A stretch of DNA of 64,000 nt from Candidatus Defluviilinea proxima (GCA_016721115.1 JADKIW010000001.1:2061501-2125500); one strand, 5' to 3'. Counted from the stretch's first letter, positions 1-8,535 are shown. Notes: generated by a model from the letters alone, not told the origin. Numbers and translations are program-made.

Positions 1-566
1 CAGGGTGTGCCCATCTCTTTTAGGATTTGCGCTGCGCGCCGCGTCTGTTCTGGACTGTAGCTTGAGATGCCAACATATAAAGCTTTGCCCTGGCGGACGG
101 CGGAGTCGAGCGCGCCCATCGTCTCTTCGAGCGGGGTGTCGGGGTCGGGGCGGTGACTGTAGAAGATGTCGACGTACTCGAGCCCCATGCGTTTGAGGGA
201 TGCATCGAGGCTGGCGAGCATGTATTTGCGAGAACCCCATTCGCCGTAGGGACCGGGCCACATGTCGTAGCCCGCCTTGGTGGAGATGATGAGTTCATCG
301 CGGTAGGGATGGAAATCTTGTTTGTAGAGTTGACCGAATGTGACTTCGGCCGAGCCGGGAGGGGGACCGTAGTTGTTGGCGAGATCGAAGTGTGTGACAC
401 CGAGATCGAAGGCGCGGCGTGCGATGGCACGTCCGTTCTCAAGCTTATCGACGCCGCCGAAGTTGTACCACCAGCCGAGCGATATGGCGGGCAGTTTGAG
501 GCCGCTTTTGCCTGTGCGGTTGTAGGTCATAGTGTCGTAACGGGTGTCTGATGCGAGGTAGGGCAT
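1..566 (-). CDS. Aldo/keto reductase, YghZ-like (3' end outside window)
   Basis: NADPH-dependent oxidoreductase of the aldo/keto reductase superfamily, a cytoplasmic TIM barrel that reduces small aldehydes. The reading frame starts at the ATG at 566 and is still open at base 1, giving 188 residues of a family usually about 330 long. Visible hallmarks: an N-terminal TGKSGLKLP strand, the catalytic Asp/Tyr block in FDLANNYGPPPGSAE, the catalytic Lys in ISTKAGYD and the His in FYSHRPDPDTPLEETM. The ANNYGPPPGSAE and MWPGPYGEWGSRKYM stretches resemble the YghZ/Gpr branch (L-glyceraldehyde-3-phosphate reductase). The substrate cannot be read from the sequence. Family call is confident; the branch is inference. 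Confidence 0.9.
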   Translation of the reverse strand, partial: MPYLASDTRYDTMTYNRTGKSGLKLPAISLGWWYNFGGVDKLENGRAIARRAFDLGVTHFDLANNYGPPPGSAEVTFGQLYKQDFHPYRDELIISTKAGYDMWPGPYGEWGSRKYMLASLDASLKRMGLEYVDIFYSHRPDPDTPLEETMGALDSAVRQGKALYVGISSYSPEQTRRAAQILKEMGTP

Positions 567-577
567 TATTGTTTTCC

Positions 578-1255
578 TTATTGAAGCAATGATATGTCAA
601 GATAAACGTGCAAAATATATTTTGATAGTTTGTGCTGTACGGGTAATCCCAAATAATTTCCTAGCTCATGAATTGATGTTTGCCATTCTGCTTTGCTAGT
701 TGGCCCTTTCATCTCTGTGTCATTGATGAAGTAAAGGAATATAAGATAAGCAGGGATTTGGTTAAGTTCACGCAACAAATAGAGATGTGCAATTCGATTG
801 GTGTATTGATAATATGTGCCAGACCAATCTTTCTCTGGGTTGATGCCAAGAAAAGATTTGACTTCATCTAAACTTTTGCGAATTAATTCCAATGATGATG
901 CACTTGCTCGTGAAGCAGGCGACCTCATTTCAGAGAGATGTGCTTTTGCCTCGACCAACAATACTTTCCCGTCTTCCATTTTTGCTAACCCATCCCATTG
1001 TGGCCCCTTACGAGGCCAAAAAGATAACAGGGGGTGGTGAGAAAGTTTGATGTTCAATTGTTCAAGGAATTCATTGTCTCTGTATTCAGCATATTCGTCT
1101 GATTTGATTGGAGATACCCAAGTAATAGAACGACGTTCTTTTTCTGGTAAGCACTCCAAAACCTCTGAATCAAGAATAGGCTGTTTTTCATTTATAGCAA
1201 ATTGAAGCCATTTTTGACTTCCACGGCTTGCAGGGCCTGAAGCAAAACGTGTCAT
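578..1255 (-). CDS. PD-(D/E)XK nuclease-like hypothetical protein
   Basis: 225-residue cytoplasmic protein with no named family that I recognise. A PD-(D/E)XK-like core is visible: W87-D88-G-L, then a short strand and V101-E102-A103-K104, the usual spacing for the metal-binding D...ExK of restriction-endonuclease folds. The rest is helical with several aromatics. No methyltransferase or ATPase partner sits beside it, so a restriction role is not supported; DNA repair or defence are possible. The gene reads visibly more A+T-rich than its neighbours, which may mean lateral transfer. Fold call is moderate; function unknown. Confidence 0.65.
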   Translation of the reverse strand: MTRFASGPASRGSQKWLQFAINEKQPILDSEVLECLPEKERRSITWVSPIKSDEYAEYRDNEFLEQLNIKLSHHPLLSFWPRKGPQWDGLAKMEDGKVLLVEAKAHLSEMRSPASRASASSLELIRKSLDEVKSFLGINPEKDWSGTYYQYTNRIAHLYLLRELNQIPAYLIFLYFINDTEMKGPTSKAEWQTSIHELGNYLGLPVQHKLSKYILHVYLDISLLQ

Positions 1256-1282
1256 AGATACTTAGCCAATAGAGTTTTTATG

Positions 1283-1744
1283 TTATTTATATATCACCCG
1301 AAACCTCATGCACACCAACGGCATATCTTCTGAAAATTCTTTCCCGATCTTGGGAAGCGTACGTGAAAAGAAATCTTTGTGCAATTCGCGCCAGTATTGC
1401 AAAGATAGGTCGCCTTCCGCTTCTTCGCGGGCAAAGTCGGCGTCCACTTCATTGTAGTTACGGATTGCTATTTCCACGGCTTCGATAATGCACAGCGGTT
1501 CATCTTGTCCGTTCAGTACAATCGTAATGAGTCCCGCCTGTGGAAGGGGATTCTCTCCCCATTCCCAAACAGAGCCACAAGTTGCGGTCTTTGTCCCTTG
1601 AGCGATCAAAGCACCAAGTTCATCTGCCATCTCAGGGCTATCCCCCCAACCTTCGGCAGCGTAACTCTTTGAATGGTAGGGAGAGTCCGCTGGGAGGGTA
1701 GATAGGAATTTCTGCCAATAGGCTTGGATAGTTTCTTCGGTCAT
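1283..1744 (-). CDS. ASCH domain protein
   Basis: 153 residues with the features of the ASCH superfamily, a PUA-like beta-barrel fold linked to RNA binding or to hydrolysis of modified nucleosides. Visible are the early YWQKFL helix, the GWGDSPEMADELGALIAQG turn leading to KTATCGSVWEW, a strand with LCIIEAVEIAIRNYNEV, the acidic ADFAREEAEGDLSLQYWRELH stretch, and the last strand PLVCMRFRVIY. Length fits stand-alone bacterial members. It lies only 3 bases after the next minus-strand gene upstream and may be co-transcribed with it. The substrate is not predictable. Confidence 0.8.
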   Translation of the reverse strand: MTEETIQAYWQKFLSTLPADSPYHSKSYAAEGWGDSPEMADELGALIAQGTKTATCGSVWEWGENPLPQAGLITIVLNGQDEPLCIIEAVEIAIRNYNEVDADFAREEAEGDLSLQYWRELHKDFFSRTLPKIGKEFSEDMPLVCMRFRVIYK

Positions 1745-1747
1745 GGT

Positions 1748-2248
1748 TTATAACTCTTTGTCCATTATAAAATGAACGATACGATATTCCTTCGAAAGAA
1801 CATCCAATTGTTCATCGTTCACTTTCTTCGGGTCAATCCCAAACAGCGGAGCTACGAAGCCTGATGCGATGAGCACTTGCCTCAACAAAAACAAACGGTT
1901 TTGTGAATCGGAAACATCTTCCGCGTGCGCCTTCCGTTTCCCTTCAGGAAGCCATAATTCTATATCGGGGTTTGCCTGCATATTGCGATACCAATCCGAA
2001 ATGGATCCGAAGCCTGCCGTGCAATAGATCTCACCGTCAACAATTGCATAGTTGACCGGCGTGAGATACTCCTTGCCGCTCTTTCGTCCGCGATGTTTGA
2101 TGACCATAATGCGGCCCACCACCGCAGGCCAAGAGTTAATCATCTTTCCCCAGCCCATCTTCCACATCCATACCATGAAGCGATTTAGCTTGTGAAAGAC
2201 TTTTCGCAGAGTATTCATCTGCTCTTGTGTATAACTTGCGACATTCAT
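1748..2248 (-). CDS. Deazaflavin-dependent nitroreductase family protein
   Basis: 166-residue protein of the F420/deazaflavin-dependent nitroreductase (Ddn-like) family, a split-barrel flavoprotein. Signature stretches are VVGRIMVIKHRGRKSGKEYLTPV (cofactor phosphate contact), then YCTAGFGSISDWYRNMQANPDIELWLPEGKRKAHAEDV, with the DWYRN and NP motifs typical of the family. The start at 2248 is preferred over a longer frame opening at 2299 because a GGGAGGG Shine-Dalgarno lies just before it and the extra 17 residues look non-coding. Use of F420 rather than FMN is family knowledge, not shown here. Confidence 0.85.
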   Translation of the reverse strand: MNVASYTQEQMNTLRKVFHKLNRFMVWMWKMGWGKMINSWPAVVGRIMVIKHRGRKSGKEYLTPVNYAIVDGEIYCTAGFGSISDWYRNMQANPDIELWLPEGKRKAHAEDVSDSQNRLFLLRQVLIASGFVAPLFGIDPKKVNDEQLDVLSKEYRIVHFIMDKEL

Positions 2249-2303
2249 GTTCCCTCCCCGGAACTTGATCATGGACCAATGACGGTGGACCGTATTCACT
2301 CAC

Positions 2304-2336
2304 AAACGGTCGACTGTCCATTGTCTACGGTCTATT
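2304..2336. repeat. Short GACCGT-type spacer repeat
   Basis: The spacer between the nitroreductase and surE contains the string GTCGACTGTCCATTGTC followed by TACGGTCT. Its complement resembles the DNA inside the ABC transporter gene near 55378-55412 (ACTACAGACAATGGACAAC). It may be one copy of a short dispersed element; evidence is only this partial similarity. Confidence 0.35.
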
Positions 2337-3099
2337 AAAATTTCCATTTCCTCAACACATCCAAAGCCTTGTAACTCGTTAAGTCCAATTGCAACGGTGT
2401 GATGGATACGTACCCATCCTGCAACGCGCCGAAATCTGAACCTTCTTCGAATACACCGGTGGGCGCTTCGCCACCGATCCAAAAATAGGGTTTGCCGCGC
2501 GGGTCGATGCGTTCATCGAGTGCATCGCGGTAGACGCGCAATCCTTGCCGTGTGACCATATACCCCGCCAGTTCATTTTCTTTTCGATATGGGACGTTGA
2601 CATTCAACACAACGCCATCAGGCAGCCCATCTGCGATCACTTTTTCCACAACACGCCTGCCCACAATGGCGGCAGTGGAATATTCCAATTGACCTTTGTA
2701 TCCCTCAGGCGAATCCATTGAGACTGCGATGCCTTTCACCCCAGCAATGACAGCCTCCATCGCGGCAGTGACCGTCCCTGAGTAGGTGATGTCATGCCCG
2801 ATATTGGCGTTCGGGTTGATCCCCGAAACTACAATATCAATTTCCTCTTGAACGAATCCCAGCAAAAGAATAGCGACACAATCTGAAGGCGCACCGTCCG
2901 ATGTAAAAGCGGATGTCCCATCTGCGAGCGTCACCTCCTTCACGCGCAACGGACGTTCCATCGTCTTCACATGTCCCGATGCCGACCAGTTCTTATCCGG
3001 CGCGAACACGGTCACCTTGCCGAGTTTACGCATTTCCTGTGCGAGAGCCAGAAGACCTGGCGCTAATACCCCGTCGTCGTTGGTTACGAGTATATGCAT
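2335..3099 (-). CDS. surE: 5'-nucleotidase SurE
   Basis: 254-residue SurE, a metal-dependent phosphatase that removes the phosphate from nucleoside 5'-monophosphates (and often 3'-monophosphates and short polyphosphate) in the cytoplasm. The N-terminal MHILVTNDDGVLAPG carries the metal ligands D8 and D9; S39 in APDKNWSASGH and N95 in VSGINPNANIG complete the family's metal site. YSGTVTAAMEA and the late strands also fit. Length is normal (about 250). It is the first gene of the minus-strand run that ends at the window's left edge. Confidence 0.96.
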   Translation of the reverse strand: MHILVTNDDGVLAPGLLALAQEMRKLGKVTVFAPDKNWSASGHVKTMERPLRVKEVTLADGTSAFTSDGAPSDCVAILLLGFVQEEIDIVVSGINPNANIGHDITYSGTVTAAMEAVIAGVKGIAVSMDSPEGYKGQLEYSTAAIVGRRVVEKVIADGLPDGVVLNVNVPYRKENELAGYMVTRQGLRVYRDALDERIDPRGKPYFWIGGEAPTGVFEEGSDFGALQDGYVSITPLQLDLTSYKALDVLRKWKF

Positions 3100-3101
3100 T
3101 T

Positions 3102-3172
3102 TGATTTCCGATTTTGGATTTATGATTGACGATTAATGATTAGATTATAACCCCGCCTGTATAATATCTTTC
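3102..3172. repeat. AT-rich GATTT-type spacer repeat with a TATAAT box
   Basis: Spacer between divergent surE and the TolB-like lipoprotein, built of imperfect GATTT/GATTA units (TTGATTTCCGATTTTGG, ATGATTGACGATTAATG). A similar spacer lies at 23147-23215. A TATAAT at 3160-3165, only 8 bases before the ATG at 3173, could be a -10 box for a nearly leaderless mRNA, but no good -35 box is placed for it. Confidence 0.4.
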
Positions 3173-4246
3173 ATGCGCCGTCAATTACGAATTACGCAAT
3201 ACGCAATACTTTTCCCTTTCCTCTTTCTTCTTTCCTCTTGCAATTCATCTCCACCTCTCACAACCTCCTTAATCCTCTACCGCTTCGACCCTCCTGCCTT
3301 CCTCGAATACTCCGCAGACCTTCAACTCACAAAAGAGATTCCCTTTCACATTCCTCCTTCTTGTGGACTCTTCAACACGTTCCCTGCTCCTAGCGGACAG
3401 TTTCTCCTCATCGAATTAAATTGTCCCAACGGGCAGACGGTTCTTTTCCTTAACACCGAAACTGATTCTGTTTCTCAACCCATTTCCTCCTCTGATGCCC
3501 ACTTCCTCGCATGGACGAGTAACGGCAAGTCCGCATATCTAAAAATAGATTCGCTCGGCAGTCCGCAAATCGTCCGCGTGGATACGGATGGCGCACAAGA
3601 TATTCTGTCCATTCCCGAATTCACCTACGATCTCTCCGCCAAACCTGATTCAAAAGATCTCATCTTCACCCTCTCGCGCGGGCTTGGCGCCGGGAGTGAA
3701 CTCTACTTTACACGAAACGATGGAAGAACAACACAGTTGCTGTATTCCGATCAATTCAACTATATTTCCTTCGCACGTTTTTCTCCCGATGGAAAACAAA
3801 TCGCTTTTATCAAAACCCCCGATACACAAACTCCCTTCACAGTAGGGGAGTTGTGGATCATGGATGCCGACGGTGTGAACGCGCGCAAATTGGCCGATGC
3901 AGATGCAGGTCACGGATATGCGGCGAACTGGTCACCGGATGGGAAGCAAATTGCGTTCGTCCTACGCGAGAATCCAGAAGACGAAAACGCGAATCGATCC
4001 AGCGATGCATTGATAAGCAATATATATATCGTTGATGTCGCAAGCGGGAAGTTGACTCAAGTCACGCATTTAACAGAAGGCCATGCAGAGACTCCGTACT
4101 GGTCACCGGACGGGAACACTTTGGTATTCAATATAGTCGTAAATGGTAGAATACTAGTGCACATCGCGGACACAAATTCTGCCAACCTTGAGATAAAGCC
4201 TTTCGGAACGGAAGCAACTTGTTGTCCCGCGTGGATGCGAAAGTGA
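3173..4246 (+). CDS. TolB-like PD40 beta-propeller lipoprotein
   Basis: 357-residue predicted lipoprotein. Hydrophobic residues 10-23 end in the lipobox LLSSC, followed by a Ser/Pro linker. The rest is a beta-propeller of TolB/PD40-type blades; the clearest are FARFSPDGKQIAFIK, AANWSPDGKQIAFVLREN and TPYWSPDGNTLVFNI, each with the SPDG turn. Such proteins sit outside the membrane and bind proteins or envelope polymers. No catalytic site is seen. The next lipoprotein starts 6 bases downstream, so the two are probably one transcript. Confidence 0.85.
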   Translation: MRRQLRITQYAILFPFLFLLSSCNSSPPLTTSLILYRFDPPAFLEYSADLQLTKEIPFHIPPSCGLFNTFPAPSGQFLLIELNCPNGQTVLFLNTETDSVSQPISSSDAHFLAWTSNGKSAYLKIDSLGSPQIVRVDTDGAQDILSIPEFTYDLSAKPDSKDLIFTLSRGLGAGSELYFTRNDGRTTQLLYSDQFNYISFARFSPDGKQIAFIKTPDTQTPFTVGELWIMDADGVNARKLADADAGHGYAANWSPDGKQIAFVLRENPEDENANRSSDALISNIYIVDVASGKLTQVTHLTEGHAETPYWSPDGNTLVFNIVVNGRILVHIADTNSANLEIKPFGTEATCCPAWMRK

Positions 4247-4252
4247 GTCGAA

Positions 4253-4954
4253 TTGATTCGTCGAATCATCATTATCCTGATCCTAACTTTAATGGTTACC
4301 TCCTGTGGCTCCGCTGCGGCTCCTACAGAGGCGGCGGTCGCATATACCCAGGCGGTGGAAGCTCCTGCACTGGCAGACGTCACGGCTACGGCTCAGCCTA
4401 TTATTGTAGAAGATACGCCGACAGCTGAACCTACTCTGACCTTTACACCCGAACCTACATTTACACCTTCTGTCACTCCTACAGAAACATCTTTACCGCC
4501 GCTTGAACTGCCAACGGAAAATCCCAACGCGCCCGCACTGCTCGCATGGGACGGCACACCAACATACCTCGGTGATTCTCAACCCGGCTTTGATTTCCGT
4601 GTTTTTTATGACCCGCAATTGTGGGCGCTTACGCAAGATCAATTCGGCTACTTTGCCATCGGTCATCGGAATATCCCGTACTGTGTGATCTCGGTCACAT
4701 CGGGTCGCGGCCTGCCTGCCAACATTTCGGTTGAGCAGGATATGATGTATGGAGATAAAGTCACGTTCTCTGTTGGAACCGCTTTTGAGAATGGAGTAAA
4801 AAAGTTCGTGACGTATACAGGCGGCGATGGAAAGATCATCACTGGCTTTCAAGTCTCGTTCGAAGAACAAGTCGATGCATGTATCGCCGACGCGGAAAAG
4901 GTTTTGACCACACTTCAGTCCATTCCTTCTTCGCGAGCCACACCGGAACCTTGA
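4253..4954 (+). CDS. Thr/Pro-stalk lipoprotein
   Basis: 233-residue lipoprotein of unknown function. The frame opens with TTG at 4253, giving MIRRIIIILILTLMVTSC, a short signal peptide with lipobox MVTSC; no ATG lies upstream in frame before the preceding stop, so TTG is the likely start. A stalk rich in Thr, Pro and Glu (about residues 55-95) is followed by a globular domain with DFRVFYDPQLWALT and two Cys (YCVISV, DACIADAEKV) that could form a disulphide. Expressed with the upstream propeller lipoprotein. Domain family not recognised. Confidence 0.8.
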   Translation: MIRRIIIILILTLMVTSCGSAAAPTEAAVAYTQAVEAPALADVTATAQPIIVEDTPTAEPTLTFTPEPTFTPSVTPTETSLPPLELPTENPNAPALLAWDGTPTYLGDSQPGFDFRVFYDPQLWALTQDQFGYFAIGHRNIPYCVISVTSGRGLPANISVEQDMMYGDKVTFSVGTAFENGVKKFVTYTGGDGKIITGFQVSFEEQVDACIADAEKVLTTLQSIPSSRATPEP

Positions 4955-4965
4955 TGTACTACAAT

Positions 4966-5060
4966 GTAAGGGCGACCCGTCAGGGTGTAGCGATCAGGAT
5001 TGTTGGCAATGCGCTACTCCAAACGGATATGATGGATGGTATTGAAGGGTCGCCCCTAAC
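4966..5060. repeat. MITE-like element, copy 1 (GGGCGACCC ends)
   Basis: About 95 bp with inverted ends: left end GTAAGGGCGACCCGTCAGGG, right end AGGGTCGCCCCTAAC. The same ends, in the opposite orientation and with different middle sequence, occur at 54051-54143. It contains no gene. It lies directly before the M23 protein gene, so it could affect that promoter or the upstream terminator. Confidence 0.65.
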
Positions 5061-5088
5061 AAAAGAAAAATTATTATTTGAGTAACTT

Positions 5089-7314
5089 GTGACCCGTTCC
5101 ATCAAAAACTTCTTCACAGCCATCCTCCTTTGCGGAATCCTGCTCAGTGCGCGCGGCGCCTCTGCGGAACGTGACGTTGCGCCTGCACAGGTGGTCACGC
5201 CATTTTTATATCCGCCTTACCCGGGCTCGGCTTCACAAGAATCCATCTTCGATCATTCCACTCCCAACTATACCTACGATAACAAAGTCATTGCATACTC
5301 TGGTGATGTAGCCAACAAGAATTGTCCATCCCCTCAACCTTCCGGCACTCGTCCACCGCAAAGCGGGGTTTGTAATGCGGGCAGTGGCGGGTACTGGTCG
5401 TACAGTCTCGGCGATTGGGTTTATTACGATGGGCACGATGGCGTGGACTATGGCATTTCCTATCGTCCTATTTATGCCGCCGCGGATGCCGATCAGGTTG
5501 TTTACGCCGGTTGGTGGGACCCGCAAAATCACAAGACCAACCTCGGCATTTATGTTCGCTTGCATCACTCGAATGGTTACAACACCTACTATGGACACAT
5601 GAGCTCTGTCGCTGTGCAGGCATGTTCTTCGCCGGGTTGTACGTTCGTTCCGCATGGTGAAATGTTGGGTATTAGCGGCACCACAGGTAACTCATCCGGT
5701 CCGCATTTGCATTTGCTTGTGCGCGATGTCAACAACAAATCGGTTGATCCTTATGGTTGGAAGGGGAGCGGATCAAGCCCGTGGGTGCCGCAACAAAAAG
5801 AATCCTTATGGGTGGCGTATCCGTCACTTGCATATTATGGTGCGGCCATTTATCCATCAGGCCAGGAATTGGCCTATCCAGCCAGACCCAGTGGCGGCAT
5901 CATCATCGATGATGGCTCGCTGGAATTCGATGAAACTCCCGATAGTTGTTGGATTCAAACTTCTGCGGGGAGCGCACAGAATGGAAGCATGAGTTATTCC
6001 AAGCCGCGCACCTCTGCGGCAACCTGTTCTGCGCAATGGGCATTCCCGCAAGGCTCGCGAGACGGTGTCTATTCAGTTTATATTCGCATCCCTGCCATCA
6101 AAGCCACAAGTCAGGGCGCCCTGTATACCATCAGCCATGCAGGCAAAAACGACCAGGTTGTTATCAATCAATCGGTATTTCCGAACATTTACTACGTCAC
6201 CGATGGATGGGTCTACGTTGGTAAATACAACTTCACAGGTGCAGGAGGCGAATACATTGAGATCTCAAATCGGACTCAGGATGAATCCGCCAGCATCGCC
6301 AATTTGGAAGTTGGTGCCGACGCTGTTCGTTTCATCCTCCAGGGAGACGCGACTCCGACTCCGCCCGCGCCTGTCACTGTCACCCCAACTTTTACGCCAA
6401 CACTGACAAAGACTCCTACGAAAACCTTTACACCGACTGTCACTCGTACGCCGTCCAGCACTCCCACCTCGACAGTGACACGAACGCCGACGAAGACGCC
6501 CACGCCTACGGTCACGCGGACACCGACCAAGACACCAACGCCAACGTTCACACGCACACCGACCAAAACCCCGACTGCAACCTTTACACGTACGCCAACA
6601 CGTACTGCTACATCTTCACGCACGCCTACTAATACGCGTACACCCACTGCAACACGTACTGCGACCAATACCCGTACGCCAACGAAAACTCCAACGCCGA
6701 CCAAAACTCGAACCCCAACTCGGACAGCTACTCCTTCACGTACCCCTACTGCCACGCGTACGCCAACTGTAACACGCACACCGACAAATACGCGTACGCC
6801 TACCGTGACCCGCACACCGACGCCTACTCGTACATCGACATTCACTCGCACGCCCACACGCACACCAACGCCTACACAAACTCGGCGGCCAACCGCTACG
6901 CCGTTGTATGTCAAAGTCAATGTGTACTTTGTGGGTAACTATGCTTACACCAACAACATCCCTCCCTTCGAGCGGACCGGAGTCCGTTGGGCGCGGACGA
7001 GCAATGTCATTGGTTCAGTACTGGATGAATATTTCAAAGGCCCCGGTGCAACCGAAAAATATACCTACGGCTGGATCAACCTAAAGAATGGCTTCACAGG
7101 CTACAGCAAGTTTGAAGTCATTGATAGCGTTGCCCACCTCTACCTCAAAGGGACATGTAACCGCGCTGGTGCCACCTACACCGTCGCTGACTTACTCACC
7201 TACAATCTCAAGCAGTTCTCTGAGATCAAGTTTGTGAAAATTTACGATGAAAATGGGTCAACACAAAATCCAGACGGATTGAGTGATTCCATCCCTGCGT
7301 GTTTGCAACCGTAA
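5089..7314 (+). CDS. Secreted M23 peptidase with golvesin-like, Thr-Pro and GerMN domains
   Basis: 741-residue exported protein; GTG start at 5089. Signal peptide about 1-26 (AILLCGILLSARGASA). Residues about 105-235 are a LytM/M23 zinc peptidase core: H116-x3-D120, H170 in TYYGH, and H206-L-H208 in SGPHLHLLV, all ligands present, so a peptidoglycan endopeptidase is likely. About 270-415 is a golvesin C-terminal-like beta domain (AGGEYIEISN, ADAVRFI). About 421-604 is a long Thr-Pro-Arg repeat stalk. About 605-741 is a GerMN domain (KVNVYFVGNYAY, YFKGPGATEKYTYG, EIKFVKIYDENGS), known from spore-germination and envelope proteins. It should act at or outside the cell wall. Domain order is unusual; individual calls are well supported. 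Confidence 0.9.
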   Translation: MTRSIKNFFTAILLCGILLSARGASAERDVAPAQVVTPFLYPPYPGSASQESIFDHSTPNYTYDNKVIAYSGDVANKNCPSPQPSGTRPPQSGVCNAGSGGYWSYSLGDWVYYDGHDGVDYGISYRPIYAAADADQVVYAGWWDPQNHKTNLGIYVRLHHSNGYNTYYGHMSSVAVQACSSPGCTFVPHGEMLGISGTTGNSSGPHLHLLVRDVNNKSVDPYGWKGSGSSPWVPQQKESLWVAYPSLAYYGAAIYPSGQELAYPARPSGGIIIDDGSLEFDETPDSCWIQTSAGSAQNGSMSYSKPRTSAATCSAQWAFPQGSRDGVYSVYIRIPAIKATSQGALYTISHAGKNDQVVINQSVFPNIYYVTDGWVYVGKYNFTGAGGEYIEISNRTQDESASIANLEVGADAVRFILQGDATPTPPAPVTVTPTFTPTLTKTPTKTFTPTVTRTPSSTPTSTVTRTPTKTPTPTVTRTPTKTPTPTFTRTPTKTPTATFTRTPTRTATSSRTPTNTRTPTATRTATNTRTPTKTPTPTKTRTPTRTATPSRTPTATRTPTVTRTPTNTRTPTVTRTPTPTRTSTFTRTPTRTPTPTQTRRPTATPLYVKVNVYFVGNYAYTNNIPPFERTGVRWARTSNVIGSVLDEYFKGPGATEKYTYGWINLKNGFTGYSKFEVIDSVAHLYLKGTCNRAGATYTVADLLTYNLKQFSEIKFVKIYDENGSTQNPDGLSDSIPACLQP
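6349..6900 (+). repeat. Thr-Pro-coding tandem low-complexity DNA
   Basis: In-frame degenerate repeat with an ACxCC(N)ACx pattern, coding RTPTxT/KTPTxT units of the M23 protein's stalk. Codon choice varies at the third position, so protein sequence rather than DNA is conserved. The complementary strand stays open through it and gives a false Val/Gly-rich ORF. Confidence 0.85.
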
Positions 7315-7318
7315 AAAA

Positions 7319-7349
7319 TGTAGGGGCGACCCATTGGGTCGCCCCTACA
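7319..7349. terminator. Bidirectional palindromic terminator
   Basis: Near-perfect palindrome with 15-bp arms TGTAGGGGCGACCCA and TGGGTCGCCCCTACA and a one-base centre, between two convergent genes (stops at 7314 and 7357). Short A and T runs flank it. The core resembles the ends of the 95-bp element at 4966-5060. Confidence 0.65.
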
Positions 7350-7356
7350 AAATCTA

Positions 7357-8511
7357 TTAAATGACAGCCGCTTCTACCGATTGGATCGGTGGCAAGTAAT
7401 CTGCCAACAACTCCCAACTGTCTCCTGAATCCCGCGAGTAAAACAATTGTCCGGTATTTGTGCCAACATATATCCCGGCATCTTCGAATGTGTCGGTTGC
7501 CATGGCTTCGCGCAGAACAACCAGATGGGCTTTCTCCGGTAAGCCTTTTGTCATGCGTTCCCACGAATCACCTGCATCTCGACTACGCCACACAGAAAAT
7601 TTCCCGTCCACGCTCATGCGGTATTCATCGCTTTCTTCAAGCGCAATGTAAATTGTTTTCGGGTCAGTGGGATGTACTGCTATGGGAAAGCCAAATCGAG
7701 CCGGTAATTTCCCTTCACCAATATCGATCCAGTCTTCACCTGCGTTGTCACTGCGATAGACACCACAATGATTCTGTTGATAGATCACATTGGGGTTGGA
7801 TGGGTGCATGTCCATTTTATGCACGCATTGACCGAACTCAGGAAACTTGATCGGCGAAAAATCGGCACGCACATTCTTGTTATAAGGTGCCCATGTTTTT
7901 CCACCATCATCAGTACGATAGCAACCTGCGGCAGAGACGGCAATATACATTCGGTTTAGATTTGTGGGGTCCAATAAAATGGTGTGCAAGGTCAAGCCGC
8001 CTGCGCCGGGATTCCATTGTCCGCGTTGAGGGTGGTCGAACAGACTCTCGTTCAAAGTCCATGTTTCGCCGCGGTCTTTGGAGACGAAGAAGGACGCAGG
8101 TTGTGCACCAGCATATAAAACATTCGGTTCATTTTCGCGTCCGGGCTGAATGTTCCACACCTTGATCATTTTTTCAGGCTTGTCTGCGATGCTCTCACCG
8201 CCTTCGGAGCGGAAGGCTTCGTCCACAGTGCTGGCGGGTCTGCCAGAATTTGACGAGCGCGTAAGGAGAGGCACCTGTTTGGCTTGAGTCCACGTTTTGC
8301 CAAAGTCATCTGAATAGTGGGTGGTAGGACCATACACAAAGTGACTCGTTGCCGCATGCAAGCGCTGGTCACGCGGGTCCATTTGGATGTGCATCACGTT
8401 CCAACTTTTAAATTGAATATCGCTTCTTTGCCACTTCTTGCGTTTCTCGTTGCTTTCGAAGATAAAGCCGCCCTTGCTTGTTCCGACGAAGACCAAAACT
8501 TTTTTGCTCAT
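7357..8511 (-). CDS. BNR/sialidase-type beta-propeller protein
   Basis: 384 residues, no signal peptide, so probably cytoplasmic. Repeated Asp-box/BNR motifs are plain: YSDDFGKTWTQA, VSKDRGETWTLN, RTDDGGKTWAPY, RSDNAGEDWIDI, RSRDAGDSWERM and YSRDSGDSWELL, spaced as in six-bladed propellers. Such proteins include sialidases, Vps10-like binders and exporters of unknown function; the sialidase Arg triad and nucleophile Tyr are not evident, so a glycosidase activity is not claimed. It has its own promoter with a palindrome over the start region. Confidence 0.85.
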   Translation of the reverse strand: MSKKVLVFVGTSKGGFIFESNEKRKKWQRSDIQFKSWNVMHIQMDPRDQRLHAATSHFVYGPTTHYSDDFGKTWTQAKQVPLLTRSSNSGRPASTVDEAFRSEGGESIADKPEKMIKVWNIQPGRENEPNVLYAGAQPASFFVSKDRGETWTLNESLFDHPQRGQWNPGAGGLTLHTILLDPTNLNRMYIAVSAAGCYRTDDGGKTWAPYNKNVRADFSPIKFPEFGQCVHKMDMHPSNPNVIYQQNHCGVYRSDNAGEDWIDIGEGKLPARFGFPIAVHPTDPKTIYIALEESDEYRMSVDGKFSVWRSRDAGDSWERMTKGLPEKAHLVVLREAMATDTFEDAGIYVGTNTGQLFYSRDSGDSWELLADYLPPIQSVEAAVI

Positions 8512-8535
8512 GATCGTCTCCTTTTTAAAACAGAA

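Noticed and set aside
578..1255. Restriction-modification system
   Set aside because: Nuclease-like motif present but no methyltransferase, specificity or ATPase gene nearby.
6349..6900. Possible CRISPR or VNTR array
   Set aside because: Units are 6-18 bases, degenerate and in frame with no unique spacers; it encodes a protein stalk.
6276..6920. 214-residue minus-strand ORF rich in Val, Gly and Arg
   Set aside because: It is the complement of the Thr-Pro-coding repeat of the M23 protein; repetitive DNA lacks stops on both strands. No start signal.
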